Shown: positions 16,673 through 27,336, numbered from the stretch's first letter. The stretch: 64,000 nt of DNA from Enterobacter kobei (GCF_001729765.1 NZ_CP017181.1:3596001-3660000); one strand, 5' to 3'. A program made the numbers and translations. The notes: generated from the letters alone by a model not told the origin.

Positions 16673-17316
16673 CCGACCCCCCTGACATTTTTGATGGCAT
16701 TCCGGCCGAGCTTTTTACGTAGAGCGTGGATGAAATACTCAACAGCGTTACTTTCAATCTCATCCCCCCAGCCATAAATACGGTCTTCAAGATCGCTGCG
16801 AGAGAGAATACCGCCGGGGCGCTGCATGAGTGCTTCCAGAAGAGCATACTCGCGCTTCGAAAGTAAAAAGTTCTCTCCGCTGGCCAACAAACACACTTCG
16901 TGACTGACCGGGTTCAGGCTGAGCACACCGTTACTCAGCAATCGATCACTGTTGCCGTTATGTCGTCGCAAAACAGCGCGTATCCGCGCGAGCAGTTCGC
17001 TGAACTCGAACGGTTTAATTAGGTAATCGTCTGCTCCACTGTCGAGGCCGTGAAGTCTGTCCGTAAGGGCATCCCGCGCGGTGACAATCACCACCGGTAC
17101 GGATGATCCCTGACGGCGAAGTGCGTTCATGACGCTAAAGCCGTCCTGTCCCGGCAGCCCAAGATCCAGGAGCACAATGTCATAATGCTGCGCGAAGCAA
17201 CTGGCCAGCGCATCATTGCCATTTTTCATCCAGTCCACCGCATACGACGCATCGCGTAACGAATTCGCCACCACGTCGCCGATCATCAGATCATCTTCAA
17301 CCAGTAAAATTCTCAT
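16648..17316 (-). CDS. qseB: Response regulator QseB-type
   Basis: A 222-residue OmpR-family regulator: acidic pocket VEDD near residues 7-10, phosphoacceptor Asp in DIVLLDLGLPG (about residue 51), Lys in the DYLIKPFEF segment, and a C-terminal winged helix (about 125-220). It precedes and overlaps qseC. Only about 18 bases separate its ATG from the end of the neighbouring transposon (near 17334), so the native promoter has been replaced and expression must depend on sequence in that transposon end. Confidence 0.87.
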   Translation of the reverse strand: MRILLVEDDLMIGDVVANSLRDASYAVDWMKNGNDALASCFAQHYDIVLLDLGLPGQDGFSVMNALRRQGSSVPVVIVTARDALTDRLHGLDSGADDYLIKPFEFSELLARIRAVLRRHNGNSDRLLSNGVLSLNPVSHEVCLLASGENFLLSKREYALLEALMQRPGGILSRSDLEDRIYGWGDEIESNAVEYFIHALRKKLGRNAIKNVRGVGWLVSKSE

Positions 17317-17333
17317 CGCGTTGATAATCCCTA

Positions 17334-17495
17334 TGTGTAGTGGCTCGCAATCGAAATCCCTCCGACTCGCAATCAGCGCATATTTCGGCTCACATTAACT
17401 GCAAATGAAAAACGCCCCCGACTCACATTAAGTGACAATGGGCTCGCAATCAGCCAGACGGACTCGCAATCCAGTCCGCCGGGCTCACAATAACT
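17334..17495. repeat. Transposon end with seven short repeats at about 21-bp spacing
   Basis: Seven copies of RRCTCRCAWT start at 17342, 17364, 17387, 17420, 17441, 17461 and 17482. The steps are 22, 23, 33, 21, 20 and 21 bases, so most sites face the same side of the helix. The stretch lies between the stop of the ATPase gene (17510) and qseB. It has the look of multiple transposase-binding sites at one end of a Mu/Tn7/Tn5053-like element; the terminal TGTGTAG would be at 17334. Confidence 0.75.
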
Positions 17496-17837
17496 GCAAA
17501 TAGACATCGTCATATCGGTAGGCCGACCGCCAACATTCTGTCGCGTAGCTCGGCTGTGCGGGCAGGGTCTAACTGATTGTTAAATAATGCCCTGATTTCA
17601 GCAGGTTTTGCATCAAACTGCTCCACCATATCTTTCAGCCGGTAACCATGCCGCGTGAGTGTCGGTTCCAGGTCATCCAGTTGACGTGACAGTACGGATT
17701 CAACCAGCGTGGCGGTAATCGGCTTTTCACCTGTCTGGTATCCTGCTTCCATCGCCAGCGTCAGGTGCAACTGGACCTGCAGCGGTGTACGAAGTTTCAT
17801 CGCCAACAGGTCAACTGCTTCGGTCGTCAGAATATCT

Positions 17838-19164
17838 AATGAGATGGTCACTCCCTCCTTCCCAGTACTATGCTGAGGACAGGCTTTCATTCGGAGAACC
17901 ATCATGGAAAACATTGCGCTTATTGGTATCGATCTGGGTAAGAACTCTTTCCATATTCATTGTCAGGATCATCGTGGGAAGGCCGTTTACCGTAAAAAAT
18001 TCACCCGACCAAAGCTAATCGAATTTCTGGCGACATGCCCGGCAACAACCATCGCGATGGAAGCCTGTGGCGGTTCTCACTTTATGGCACGCAAGCTGGC
18101 AGAGTTAGGGCATTTTCCAAAGCTGATATCACCGCAATTTGTCCGCCCATTCGTTAAAAGCAACAAAAATGACTTCGTTGATGCTGAAGCTATCTGTGAA
18201 GCAGCATCACGTCCATCTATGCGTTTCGTGCAGCCCAGAACCGAATCTCAGCAGGCAATGCGAGCTCTGCATCGTGTCCGTGAATCCCTGGTTCAGGATA
18301 AGGTGAAAACAACTAATCAGATGCATGCTTTTCTGCTGGAATTTGGTATCAGCGTTCCGCGAGGTGCTGCCGTTATTAGTCGACTGAGTACCCTTCTTGA
18401 GGACAGTAGTTTGCCTCTTTATCTCAGCCAGTTACTGCTGAAATTACAACAGCATTATCACTATCTTGTTGAGCAGATTAAAGATCTGGAATCTCAGTTG
18501 AAACGAAAGTTGGACGAAGATGAGGTTGGACAGCGCTTGCTGAGTATTCCCTGCGTTGGAACGCTGACTGCCAGTACTATTTCAACTGAGATTGGCGACG
18601 GGAAGCAGTACGCCAGCAGCCGTGACTTTGCGGCGGCAACAGGGCTGGTACCCCGACAGTACAGCACGGGAGGTCGGACGACATTGTTAGGGATTAGCAA
18701 GCGGGGCAACAAAAAGATCCGAACTTTGTTGGTTCAGTGTGCCAGGGTATTCATACAAAAACTGGAACACCAGTCTGGCAAGTTGGCCGACTGGGTCAGG
18801 GAGTTGTTGTGTCGGAAAAGCAACTTTGTCGTCACCTGTGCTCTGGCAAACAAGCTGGCCAGAATAGCCTGGGCACTGACGGCGCGACAGCAAACTTACG
18901 AAGCATAAAGGCAGAAATACACCAGTTTAAACAATCATTCATCTGGTTTTGCGAATACTGATATTGATGATACTAACGGCCCACCGGCCTGTTGAGGAAC
19001 CTGTAAAACGGAAAGGCTCATTGAAGCCGTATATTTTCTGGAGGTTCATCAGGCGCGGAACTCATCGAGGCGCGGGAATAAAATCCCATTCAGACGCCGG
19101 ATAGATTCAAGCAAGCCAACTTGTCGTCAAAATCGGTGTTGCAAAAACGGGAGTGACCATAGAT
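17838..19164 (+). mobile_element. IS5075/IS4321-type element, copy 1 (inside the ATPase gene)
   Basis: 1327 bp, bounded by AATGAG + ATGGTCACTCCC at left and GGGAGTGACCAT + AGAT at right. This IS110-family (IS1111 group) element normally targets the 38-bp ends of Tn21-type transposons. Here it lies in the coding region of an ATPase, next to a TCCG that it shares with the usual target. Confidence 0.9.
17904..18908 (+). CDS. IS5075/IS4321-type transposase, copy 1
   Basis: A 334-residue IS110-family DEDD transposase. The N-terminal DEDD domain starts LIGIDLGKNSFHIH and includes MEACGGSHFMAR and KNDFVDAEAI. The C-terminal transposase-20 domain holds LLSIPCVGTLTASTISTEIG and GLVPRQYSTGGRT with the conserved Ser. 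The protein is identical to copies 2 and 3 in this window and differs at several positions from copy 4. Confidence 0.93.
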   Translation: MENIALIGIDLGKNSFHIHCQDHRGKAVYRKKFTRPKLIEFLATCPATTIAMEACGGSHFMARKLAELGHFPKLISPQFVRPFVKSNKNDFVDAEAICEAASRPSMRFVQPRTESQQAMRALHRVRESLVQDKVKTTNQMHAFLLEFGISVPRGAAVISRLSTLLEDSSLPLYLSQLLLKLQQHYHYLVEQIKDLESQLKRKLDEDEVGQRLLSIPCVGTLTASTISTEIGDGKQYASSRDFAAATGLVPRQYSTGGRTTLLGISKRGNKKIRTLLVQCARVFIQKLEHQSGKLADWVRELLCRKSNFVVTCALANKLARIAWALTARQQTYEA

Positions 19165-19794
19165 TCCGGCTTACCCTTGCCGGTGCTGGTTTTCAGCAAC
19201 CACTGGATATATTCGCGCTGGCTGCCGGTGATCCCGTCCAGCGTAAAAATATCGGTACGATAACCGATTTCCTCCATCGTCGGACGACGCAGGTCATTAC
19301 GCAGTTTAGGGTGACCTGCCAGAACGACAGATAGCCGTCCTCCGCCGTCTTCAACCACTTCCATCAACCGTTTGAGCCCCGTCAGTGTATTACCGTTCAG
19401 GTCATGCGCCTCATCAACAAACAGCGCCACCGGGCGTTTACCTTTTTTGACCAGCTCCTGCAGTTCCCGCTCGCGACGTTCACCCTGCTTGGGGATCTGC
19501 ACCTGCTTATCCTGCGCCAGGTCGTAAAACAGGGCGTTAATCAGCGTGGCGAGCCGGACACTCTGTTTGTCGACCGACAGGGAACGGGCGACAATGATTT
19601 TGTTTTCATCCATCAGTTGCTGCTGCAGGCGTCGCAGAGTGACTGTTTTGCCACTTCCGACCACACCACAGACGGCTATCAGACGCCCTTCGCGTATCGC
19701 CCCTTTAATGTCTTTCATCAACTGCTTATGGTGAGCAGTTTCATAATACCTGGCCTGTTCAATAGACTGCGTCAGCCCATAATGCTCCATCACT

Positions 19795-20702
19795 TCAACC
19801 CGCATGGTCTTCTCCTGGTTGTCTGTTACGAAAATAGTCTCTGATGCGGGCGAGTACTTCATTACGGTTTAGCGTCTCAGCCAGAATACTGTCGATAAAC
19901 GCCCGGTCTTCATCCGGCATTCTGGCCAGCGGAATGGCCAGATCGTCGGCAATAGCCAGTTTTGCCGCAATAACGGTGGGAAAGTGGTATTCAAATTTTC
20001 GGGCATCAAAGGGCTGATGTGGCAATTCATCAATGCGCTGCTGGGTGTCATCACTGACCACGCGGAGATCGCTTCCGGACAACGCGCTGATGGGGATGTT
20101 CAGCTGTCTGGCCAGAGCATGAATACGATCGGCCCGTTCAGCCGCTTTGCCACGCCTGAACGTCCGATAACGGTGTAGTGGCACAGGCCCCGATACCGGA
20201 TAATAAGGCCCCCATGTTTCACCGGTAAACTCCACATACATCTCTTCGTCAAACAACCCCCACAGCAGAATGACGATTTCCCCCGCCATATCCGGTTCAA
20301 CTTCCCATGCGGTGCCGTCTATCGTTACCCGCGCATCAACACCCACCTTGCGGGATTCCGGCTCCCGGGCGAACCGACCGTATTGTTCCCAGCTGCACAT
20401 ATCTCTCACGCCGTCCCGGGGGATATTTGCCAGCCAGTCCTCCAGGCGCGAGTGTTTCTCGCTGCGGTGTTGCTGCGCATTGTAACGACTCAGATAGTTC
20501 CAGAGCCATTCGTTGGCCTGCAGCTCCGTCTCCGGTTTATGGAAATGGTACAGGGTTTCATGTGCCTCTTTAACGGTCCTGAAAGGACGCTCTACTTTAC
20601 CTTTGGACCGTGCCGTTGTCCGGGTGCCATCCTTACCTGCCGGTGTATGCGTCAGCCAGTCAACTTTCAGGGACTGCATCACATTCTGGAATACATGGCT
20701 TT
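19795..20702 (-). pseudogene. DDE transposase of the two-gene transposon, N-terminus removed by IS26
   Basis: About 302 C-terminal residues of a Mu/TniA/IS481-like DDE transposase. The fragment KGKVERPFRTVKEAHE carries the catalytic Glu of the integrase core, followed by a Mu-type C-terminal beta-barrel region (VTIDGTAWEVEPDMAGEIV). The N-terminal helix-turn-helix and the two Asp residues are gone because IS26 begins at 20703. The 3' end overlaps the ATPase start by 11 bases, the usual arrangement of a co-translated transposase-ATPase pair. With both genes damaged this element cannot move itself. Confidence 0.75.
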
Positions 20703-21522
20703 GGCACTGTTGCAAAGTTAGCGATGAGGCAGCCTTTTGTCTTATTCAAAGGCCTTACATTTCAAAAACTCTGCTTACCAGGCGCATTTCGCCCAGGGGA
20801 TCACCATAATAAAATGCTGAGGCCTGGCCTTTGCGTAGTGCACGCATCACCTCAATACCTTTGATGGTGGCGTAAGCCGTCTTCATGGATTTAAATCCCA
20901 GCGTGGCGCCGATTATCCGTTTCAGTTTGCCATGATCGCATTCAATCACGTTGTTCCGGTACTTAATCTGTCGGTGTTCAACGTCAGACGGGCACCGGCC
21001 TTCGCGTTTGAGCAGAGCAAGCGCGCGACCATAGGCGGGCGCTTTATCCGTGTTGATGAATCGCGGGATCTGCCACTTCTTCACGTTGTTGAGGGTTTTA
21101 CCCAGAAACCGGTATGCAGCTTTGCTGTTACGACGGGAGGAGAGATAAAAATCGACAGTGCGGCCCCGGCTGTCGACGGCCCGGTACAGATACGCCCAGC
21201 GGCCATTGACCTTCACGTAGGTTTCATCCATGTGCCACGGGCAAAGATCGGAAGGGTTACGCCAGTACCAGCGCAGCCGTTTTTCCATTTCAGGCGCATA
21301 ACGCTGAACCCAGCGGTAAATCGTGGAGTGATCGACATTCACTCCGCGTTCAGCCAGCATCTCCTGCAGCTCACGGTAACTGATGCCGTATTTGCAGTAC
21401 CAGCGTACGGCCCACAGAATGATGTCACGCTGAAAATGCCGGCCTTTGAATGGGTTCATGTGCAGCTCCATCAGCAAAAGGGGATGATAAGTTTATCACC
21501 ACCGACTATTTGCAACAGTGCC
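20703..21522 (-). mobile_element. IS26, copy 1 (complete)
   Basis: Exactly 820 bp with 14-base ends GGCACTGTTGCAAA (20703-20716) and the complement (21509-21522). The 8-bp flanks (CATGGCTT and CCTTAACG) do not match, so this copy marks a deletion or cointegrate junction between the transposon remnant and the IS110 element. Confidence 0.95.
20755..21459 (-). CDS. tnpA: IS26 transposase
   Basis: A 234-residue IS6-family DDE transposase starting MNPFKGRHFQRDI: helix-turn-helix (about residues 20-60), then the catalytic Asp in HMDETYVKV, Asp in INTDKAPAY and Glu in NVIECDHGK. The residues at the two positions that differ from the second copy are T (GKTLNN) and A (KTAYAT), which is the sequence I associate with standard IS26. 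It can form cointegrates with the second IS26 copy in this window. Confidence 0.95.
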   Translation of the reverse strand: MNPFKGRHFQRDIILWAVRWYCKYGISYRELQEMLAERGVNVDHSTIYRWVQRYAPEMEKRLRWYWRNPSDLCPWHMDETYVKVNGRWAYLYRAVDSRGRTVDFYLSSRRNSKAAYRFLGKTLNNVKKWQIPRFINTDKAPAYGRALALLKREGRCPSDVEHRQIKYRNNVIECDHGKLKRIIGATLGFKSMKTAYATIKGIEVMRALRKGQASAFYYGDPLGEMRLVSRVFEM

Positions 21523-21612
21523 CCTTAACGAATGGAAGGGACTTCCCCTGGATATGCGCCTGATTAACTCTTGTGCAATCATGGGGTAAACATAGCCCCG
21601 GAGGGATTCGTT

Positions 21613-22635
21613 ATGACCATCACGACTGTCGGTATCGATCTTGCTAAAAATGTGTTCGCTGTTCACTGCGTTGACCAACACGGTAAAACTGTTCTGGTTA
21701 AACCCAAAGTATCGCGTGCTGCCCTTCCTGAGCTGATTGCCAGTTTACCTCCCTGTGTTATCGGGATGGAGGCATGCTCCGGGGCTCACTACTGGGCAAG
21801 GTTGTTTCGGCAATATGGTCATGAACCACGGCTGATGGCTGCTAAATTTGTATCTCCTTACCGCATGGCCGGTAAATCAGGCAAAAATGATGCAGCTGAT
21901 GCTCAGGCTATCTGTGAAGCAGTTCGTCGCCCGCATATGCGGTTTGTACCAGTGAAGGATGAGAGCCAGCAGGCGATGCAATGCCTACACCGTATCAGAC
22001 AGGGTTTTATCGAAGAGAAAACAGCAACATATAACCGATTGAGAGGTTTGATATCGGAATTCGGTGTCATCGCCCCACAAAGTACAGATGCCCTGCGTCA
22101 CATGGTTTCTGAGCAGAAGAGTTCTTTGCCACTTCAGGTTCAACAATGTGTTAATGACCTGCTGGAACACATTGATCGTATTGAAGATAATATTACTGAA
22201 TATGACCGGATTTTGTCCCGCATGGCAAAAACAGATCACCGCAGCCAGCGATTGATGGAACTGAAAGGGATTGGTCCCACAACGGCCTGTGCGCTGGTCG
22301 CCAGTATCGGTAATGCACACGATTTTAAAAATGGGCGACAACTGGCAGCCTGGCTGGGACTAACGCCATCGCAGTACAGCAGTGGTGGGAAATCAAAGCT
22401 TGGCAGGATAACTAAAGCTGGCGATTCGTATCTGCGAACGCTACTGGTTCAGGGGGCTCGTTCGGTTCTGATTGGTGCCGAGAAAAGGACTGATTTATTC
22501 AGTCGTTGGGTCTGTTCACTGGTCGATCGCAGAGGATACTGGCGTGCCGTTGTAGCCATCGCCGCCAAAAACGCAAGGCTGTGCTGGGCATCATTGCATT
22601 ACGGTGATGATTTCAGGCTGTACTCAGCCAGCTAA
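21613..22635 (+). CDS. IS110-family transposase (a second type)
   Basis: A 340-residue DEDD transposase beginning MTITTVGIDLAKNVFAVH, with MEACSGAHYWAR, KNDAADAQAICEA and the C-terminal LKGIGPTTACALVASIG and GLTPSQYSSGGKSKLG motifs. It is a different IS110-family branch from the IS5075 copies (roughly half the residues agree). The left side is close to the end of IS26 (21522). The exact element ends are not obvious; the sequences CTTAACGAA near 21524 and 22736 may lie close to them. A ribosome-binding site (GGAGG) precedes the ATG. Confidence 0.88.
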   Translation: MTITTVGIDLAKNVFAVHCVDQHGKTVLVKPKVSRAALPELIASLPPCVIGMEACSGAHYWARLFRQYGHEPRLMAAKFVSPYRMAGKSGKNDAADAQAICEAVRRPHMRFVPVKDESQQAMQCLHRIRQGFIEEKTATYNRLRGLISEFGVIAPQSTDALRHMVSEQKSSLPLQVQQCVNDLLEHIDRIEDNITEYDRILSRMAKTDHRSQRLMELKGIGPTTACALVASIGNAHDFKNGRQLAAWLGLTPSQYSSGGKSKLGRITKAGDSYLRTLLVQGARSVLIGAEKRTDLFSRWVCSLVDRRGYWRAVVAIAAKNARLCWASLHYGDDFRLYSAS

Positions 22636-23191
22636 AGCACGAAACAAAATAACCATCTGACCTGCAATTCGTTGATGATAAAGGGTTATACCCCGTGAGG
22701 CCTATCTGGCTATTGTACAGGATATACGTATCCGCTTAACGAACAAGAACCTCACGCGCGTCTTTCATCAGGGTCCGAATCGATGACGATTCATCATGGC
22801 CGTTTATAGTGCCGCAGTCTCTCCCCTTTATTTTTACTGAAGAGCAGACAGAAACCATAAACACCGGCGTTGACACGCCGGGGAAGCCCTTATAGTACAA
22901 TAATTTTCGAAATCCAACCCATCCCGCCTACAGGAATGACGGATTTTTCGGCGGTTCCGGCGTAGACCCACCACAACTGCTGTATAGCTTGTGGGTAAGT
23001 GATAATGAAGTGCAAACGAGATGGCGCAAATACTCTTTTGGTTTATCTTTTAATTACTTACGTATTAAAAGATAAACCAAAAAATAAAAGACATTACTGT
23101 TATCCCCTTTAAAAAGTGGATAACCGAACAGCATCGGCGCGAGCGCCTCAAAAGTAGCTCCCCACGCTAAAGCGCGGGGCATTCAGAACGG

Positions 23192-23236
23192 AATCCCTCG
23201 ATGGCTAACAGCTCGCCTGTTAGCCATCGAGGGATT
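23192..23236. repeat. Perfect 20-bp inverted repeat with 5-base loop
   Basis: The arms at 23192-23211 (AATCCCTCGATGGCTAACAG) and 23217-23236 are exact complements around CTCGC. No T-run follows, so a replication, recombination or RNA-structure role is as likely as termination. Confidence 0.85.
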
Positions 23237-23604
23237 GGACAAATCCGGCCACGCCGGATACGTCAGCAAATATCGCTGAAGAATTAGCTTACACGCTCGT
23301 AAGCGGCTCTTACGACCCGCTAACGCGGAGATACGCCCCAACTGCGGCTTCGCCTTGTTGTGACCACTCCGACCGCGCACAAAAGCCTCTGAGCCGCTTT
23401 TAGCGGAATATGGCTTTGCAGGGTGAAGGGATGGATAGGCGATCCCTTTCGATCCCTCACTGGTATCGGCGGCTAACCCTCGGTGCTACCTGTCATTTCA
23501 TCCTGCCGCCTTACATGCGCTAACGCGCATAAGTCCCCGTTCCTCAGTGGAACGAAAACTCACGCTAACAGGGTAGTGACCGGGTAGCCACGATAACTGC
23601 CAAC

Positions 23605-23661
23605 AAAATTAGCTTATAGGTTAATTCTACCTTGTCTGAAATTAGCCTATAGGTTAATATT
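23605..23661 (+). promoter_or_regulatory. Tandem operator before the toxin-antitoxin pair
   Basis: The sequence AAATTAGCYTATAGGTTAAT occurs twice, near 23606 and 23639, about three helical turns apart. It overlaps the expected promoter 20 to 75 bases before the toxin gene and is the likely binding site of the XRE antitoxin. Confidence 0.6.
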
Positions 23662-23680
23662 AATAGAAATGGGAGGTCAC

Positions 23681-24010
23681 ATGTTTAGCATTGTTTATCA
23701 CCCGGAAGCCAGGGAAGAAGCCACAGCATTACCCGTAAAAATCAGGGTGAAGTTTGACCGTCTCATCGGCAAACTGGAGTATGACGCCCGATTACTGCGG
23801 GAGCCGGACACGAAGCCCCTGGGCGATGGACTTTTTGAGATCCGCACGATGGGGACGGACATAGCCAGGGGAATCTGGGTATACCACAAAGGCAATACCA
23901 TCATCATGCTCCGTGTTTTCATCAAGAAGTCACAGAAAACGCCAGCGAAAGAAATCGATCTCGCCAAAAAGCGGTTAGCGGAGGTACTTAATGAAACTGG
24001 TAAGCCATAA
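23681..24010 (+). CDS. HigB/RelE-superfamily toxin (phage Gp49-like)
   Basis: A 109-residue basic protein beginning MFSIVYHPEAREEATALP, with LGDGLFEIRTMGTDIARGIWVYHKG and HIIMLRVF-type strands (here IIMLRVFIKKSQKTP), the RelE fold of Gp49/HigB-like mRNA interferases. The C-terminal KKSQKTP segment is typical. The toxin-first order and the 20-base overlap with the following antitoxin gene are as in higBA loci. The Met at 23681 is chosen because GGGAGG lies just upstream. It would cut mRNA on ribosomes when the antitoxin is lost. Confidence 0.85.
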   Translation: MFSIVYHPEAREEATALPVKIRVKFDRLIGKLEYDARLLREPDTKPLGDGLFEIRTMGTDIARGIWVYHKGNTIIMLRVFIKKSQKTPAKEIDLAKKRLAEVLNETGKP

Positions 24011-24272
24011 AGAACTGCATAACGAGTGGATGCAGGACGATGAATATCGCGCTGCATGGCAGGAAGAAGAACGTAAGGAAAAGCTCAGGGAGCTGCTTGC
24101 TGAATGGCGCAAGCATGACAACCTGACAAAAGCGCAGGTTGCTGAACGCATGGGGGTTACACCTCCGGTTATTTCTCGCCTGGAAAACAACATCACCAAA
24201 GCCAGCATCGACACACTGACCCGCTACGCTCACGCCTGCGGCATCAAGAAACCTGTCATTGCCCTGTACTGA
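23991..24272 (+). CDS. XRE-family antitoxin of the HigB-like toxin
   Basis: A 93-residue protein with an N-terminal charged helix (residues 1-35) and a helix-turn-helix LTKAQVAERMGVTPPVISRLEN (about 45-66). It overlaps the toxin gene by 20 bases, so the two are translated together. It should neutralise the toxin and repress the operon through the tandem operator upstream. The pair may stabilise the replicon carrying this region. Confidence 0.87.
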   Translation: MKLVSHKELHNEWMQDDEYRAAWQEEERKEKLRELLAEWRKHDNLTKAQVAERMGVTPPVISRLENNITKASIDTLTRYAHACGIKKPVIALY

Positions 24273-24275
24273 ATA

Positions 24276-24301
24276 GCCAGCCCTCCGGGGCTGGCCTTTT
24301 T
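24276..24301 (+). terminator. Terminator after the toxin-antitoxin pair
   Basis: GCCAGCCC (24276-24283) and GGGCTGGC (24288-24295) with a 4-base loop, followed by a run of T (24297-24301), a few bases past the antitoxin stop codon. Confidence 0.92.
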
Positions 24302-24481
24302 GTTTCGGTCAGTCCCAAAATTTTGTTAAAGCAAGTTTAAAATGTCACCTGTTTCTCCAAAGTTGAAATGTCACTTCTAAGCCAATCTATTTATACATAA
24401 TCTTTACATCTTTCCCCGGTGACAAAGTGCTAATTGGTCTGTAATGTTCAATGTGTGGCAGGCAAGCCGCCGGTGACTTAG

Positions 24482-25930
<1,449 letters not shown>

Positions 25931-25982
25931 ATAGAAAGGTTACATTTCTAAAAATTATAACGCTGACCTGGGGACCGGGAAT

Positions 25983-27212
25983 ATGTATTCATTTATCGCA
26001 CGCCAGCCTATTTTTGACACAAAAATGCAGACCGTCGCTTATGAGCTGCTTTTCAGGGACGGAATGAACAATGCCTTTCCCGATGTTTCACCAGAATACG
26101 CCACGTCCAGAATGATTTCTGACCAGTTTTTATGCATCCCTGTTCCCCGTATAGCCAACAATCACAGTTCTTTTATTAATGTGCCGCACCAGATGATCAT
26201 TAACGGACTGGGCGATACGCTGCCGAATGAAAAAGTGGTCATCGAAATTCTGGAAAATGCAGTCCCGGATGATGCGCTTTTCTGTGCCGTAAAGGATATG
26301 CACGACAGGGGTTACCAGCTTGCGCTCGATGATTTCACGATGGATGATGAATGGGACCGCTTTATGCAGTATATTTCTGTCATCAAATTTGATGTCAGAG
26401 ACAATGACTATGAAGATATCCGGCAATATATCCACAGAAAAAGTCAGCTTCTGCAGGGCATAAAATTCCTTGCTGAAAAAGTGGAAACAAGGGACGAGTT
26501 TGAGCTTTACAGCCGGGCGGGTTTCGCGCTTTTCCAGGGATTTTTCTTCAGTCGCCCGGAAATCCTCAGAAATAAATGCCTTTCCCAGAACCCCCTGCCA
26601 CTCTCCAGGCTGATGATGGAGGTGAACAGGGAAAACCCGGACTTTGCCGCGGTCGAACGTCTGCTTAAAACCGATCTGACGCTGTCATATAAAATCATGC
26701 GCTACGTCAGAAACATGCTGTTTAACTCACATGGCATAATTCAGGCGGACAATCTTACCCTGAAAGAAATGCTGATGTATCTGGGGGGCAATGAACTCCG
26801 GCGGTTTGTTGCGGTGGCCGCCCTTTCAAATATGGGGCGTTCCGGCATCAGTGAACTTTATCATCTGAGCATGGTTCGCGGAAAATTCTGCGAATTAATT
26901 GCCGGAAAAATAAATAATGTTTCATTATCCTATAACGCATTTATATGCGGTCTGTTTTCATTGCTGGATGTCATTCTTGAACTCCCCATGGACGATTTAA
27001 TTAAACAGATTTCAATCCCGCAAAACGTAACTGCCGCGCTTTGTGAACATAAAGGTGAACTTTTTGACATACTGACCCTGTCGTTATGTTATGAGAAACT
27101 TAACTGGGAGGAAACCGCGAAAATATGTAATACCCTCAATATCAGCGAGTTCACTGTTATAGAAACCATGCAGGCCGCAACAAAATGGGCGGACGAGCTC
27201 GCCGTCTGTTAA
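25983..27212 (+). CDS. EAL-HDOD signalling protein
   Basis: A 409-residue protein of the YuxH type: a degenerate N-terminal EAL domain (residues 1-195) and a C-terminal HDOD domain (about 200-400). FIARQPIFDTKMQTVAYELLFRDG is the EAL start with ELL in place of EAL. DDF is kept in LALDDFTMDDEW but several other catalytic residues are not evident, so c-di-GMP hydrolysis is doubtful and a binding or scaffold role is more likely. It lies alone between IS26 and IS1. Such genes occur on resistance plasmids; the role there is unknown. Confidence 0.8.
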   Translation: MYSFIARQPIFDTKMQTVAYELLFRDGMNNAFPDVSPEYATSRMISDQFLCIPVPRIANNHSSFINVPHQMIINGLGDTLPNEKVVIEILENAVPDDALFCAVKDMHDRGYQLALDDFTMDDEWDRFMQYISVIKFDVRDNDYEDIRQYIHRKSQLLQGIKFLAEKVETRDEFELYSRAGFALFQGFFFSRPEILRNKCLSQNPLPLSRLMMEVNRENPDFAAVERLLKTDLTLSYKIMRYVRNMLFNSHGIIQADNLTLKEMLMYLGGNELRRFVAVAALSNMGRSGISELYHLSMVRGKFCELIAGKINNVSLSYNAFICGLFSLLDVILELPMDDLIKQISIPQNVTAALCEHKGELFDILTLSLCYEKLNWEETAKICNTLNISEFTVIETMQAATKWADELAVC

Positions 27213-27336
27213 GGATATTTATCACAAGACAAATCAGTCATACACATCATTTTTTTAATTAAAGAAATACCGGTGAACGCCGTTATATCCGCTTATCCAG
27301 ACACAACGAGACACTATTATCGGTAATGACTCCAAC

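Larger units (their letters stand above)
17510..19805 (-). pseudogene. AAA ATPase of a two-gene transposon, split by IS5075
   Basis: A TniB/MuB/ExeA-like ATPase whose N-terminal part is at 19165-19805 and C-terminal part at 17510-17837. Walker A (CGVVGSGKTVTLRR) lies near residues 45-58 and Walker B is VALFVDEAHDLNG. The start at 19805 has a good AGGAG site. IS5075 (17838-19164) sits between them. Joining the two flanks gives one uninterrupted 322-residue frame through the residues KPEDILTT, so nothing but the insertion is wrong. It would act with the upstream DDE transposase in target selection. ATPase frames next to qseB are reported near mcr-9. Confidence 0.8.
22636..23680. other. Structured non-coding stretch, possible plasmid origin or transfer remnant
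   Basis: No convincing gene in about 1 kb. It holds several strong hairpins: CCGGCGT/ACGCCGG near 22862-22879; 17-base perfect arms TTGGTTTATCTTTTAAT / ATTAAAAGATAAACCAA around 23038-23081; CCCC-CGCT/AGCG-GGGG near 23161-23180; and 20-base perfect arms at 23192-23211 and 23217-23236. The stretch CTCAGTGGAACGAAAACTCACG near 23544 resembles the sequence beside ColE1-type origins. The combination suggests a remnant of a small plasmid's replication or mobilisation region, which I cannot prove from sequence alone. Confidence 0.4.

Noticed and set aside
22886..22910. The bases GTACAATAATTTTC resemble the inner part of the 38-bp end at 57649 (GAAAATTATTGTAC)
   Set aside because: Only 14 AT-rich bases agree, the GGGG outer end is missing and no transposase remnant is near. 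Treated as chance.
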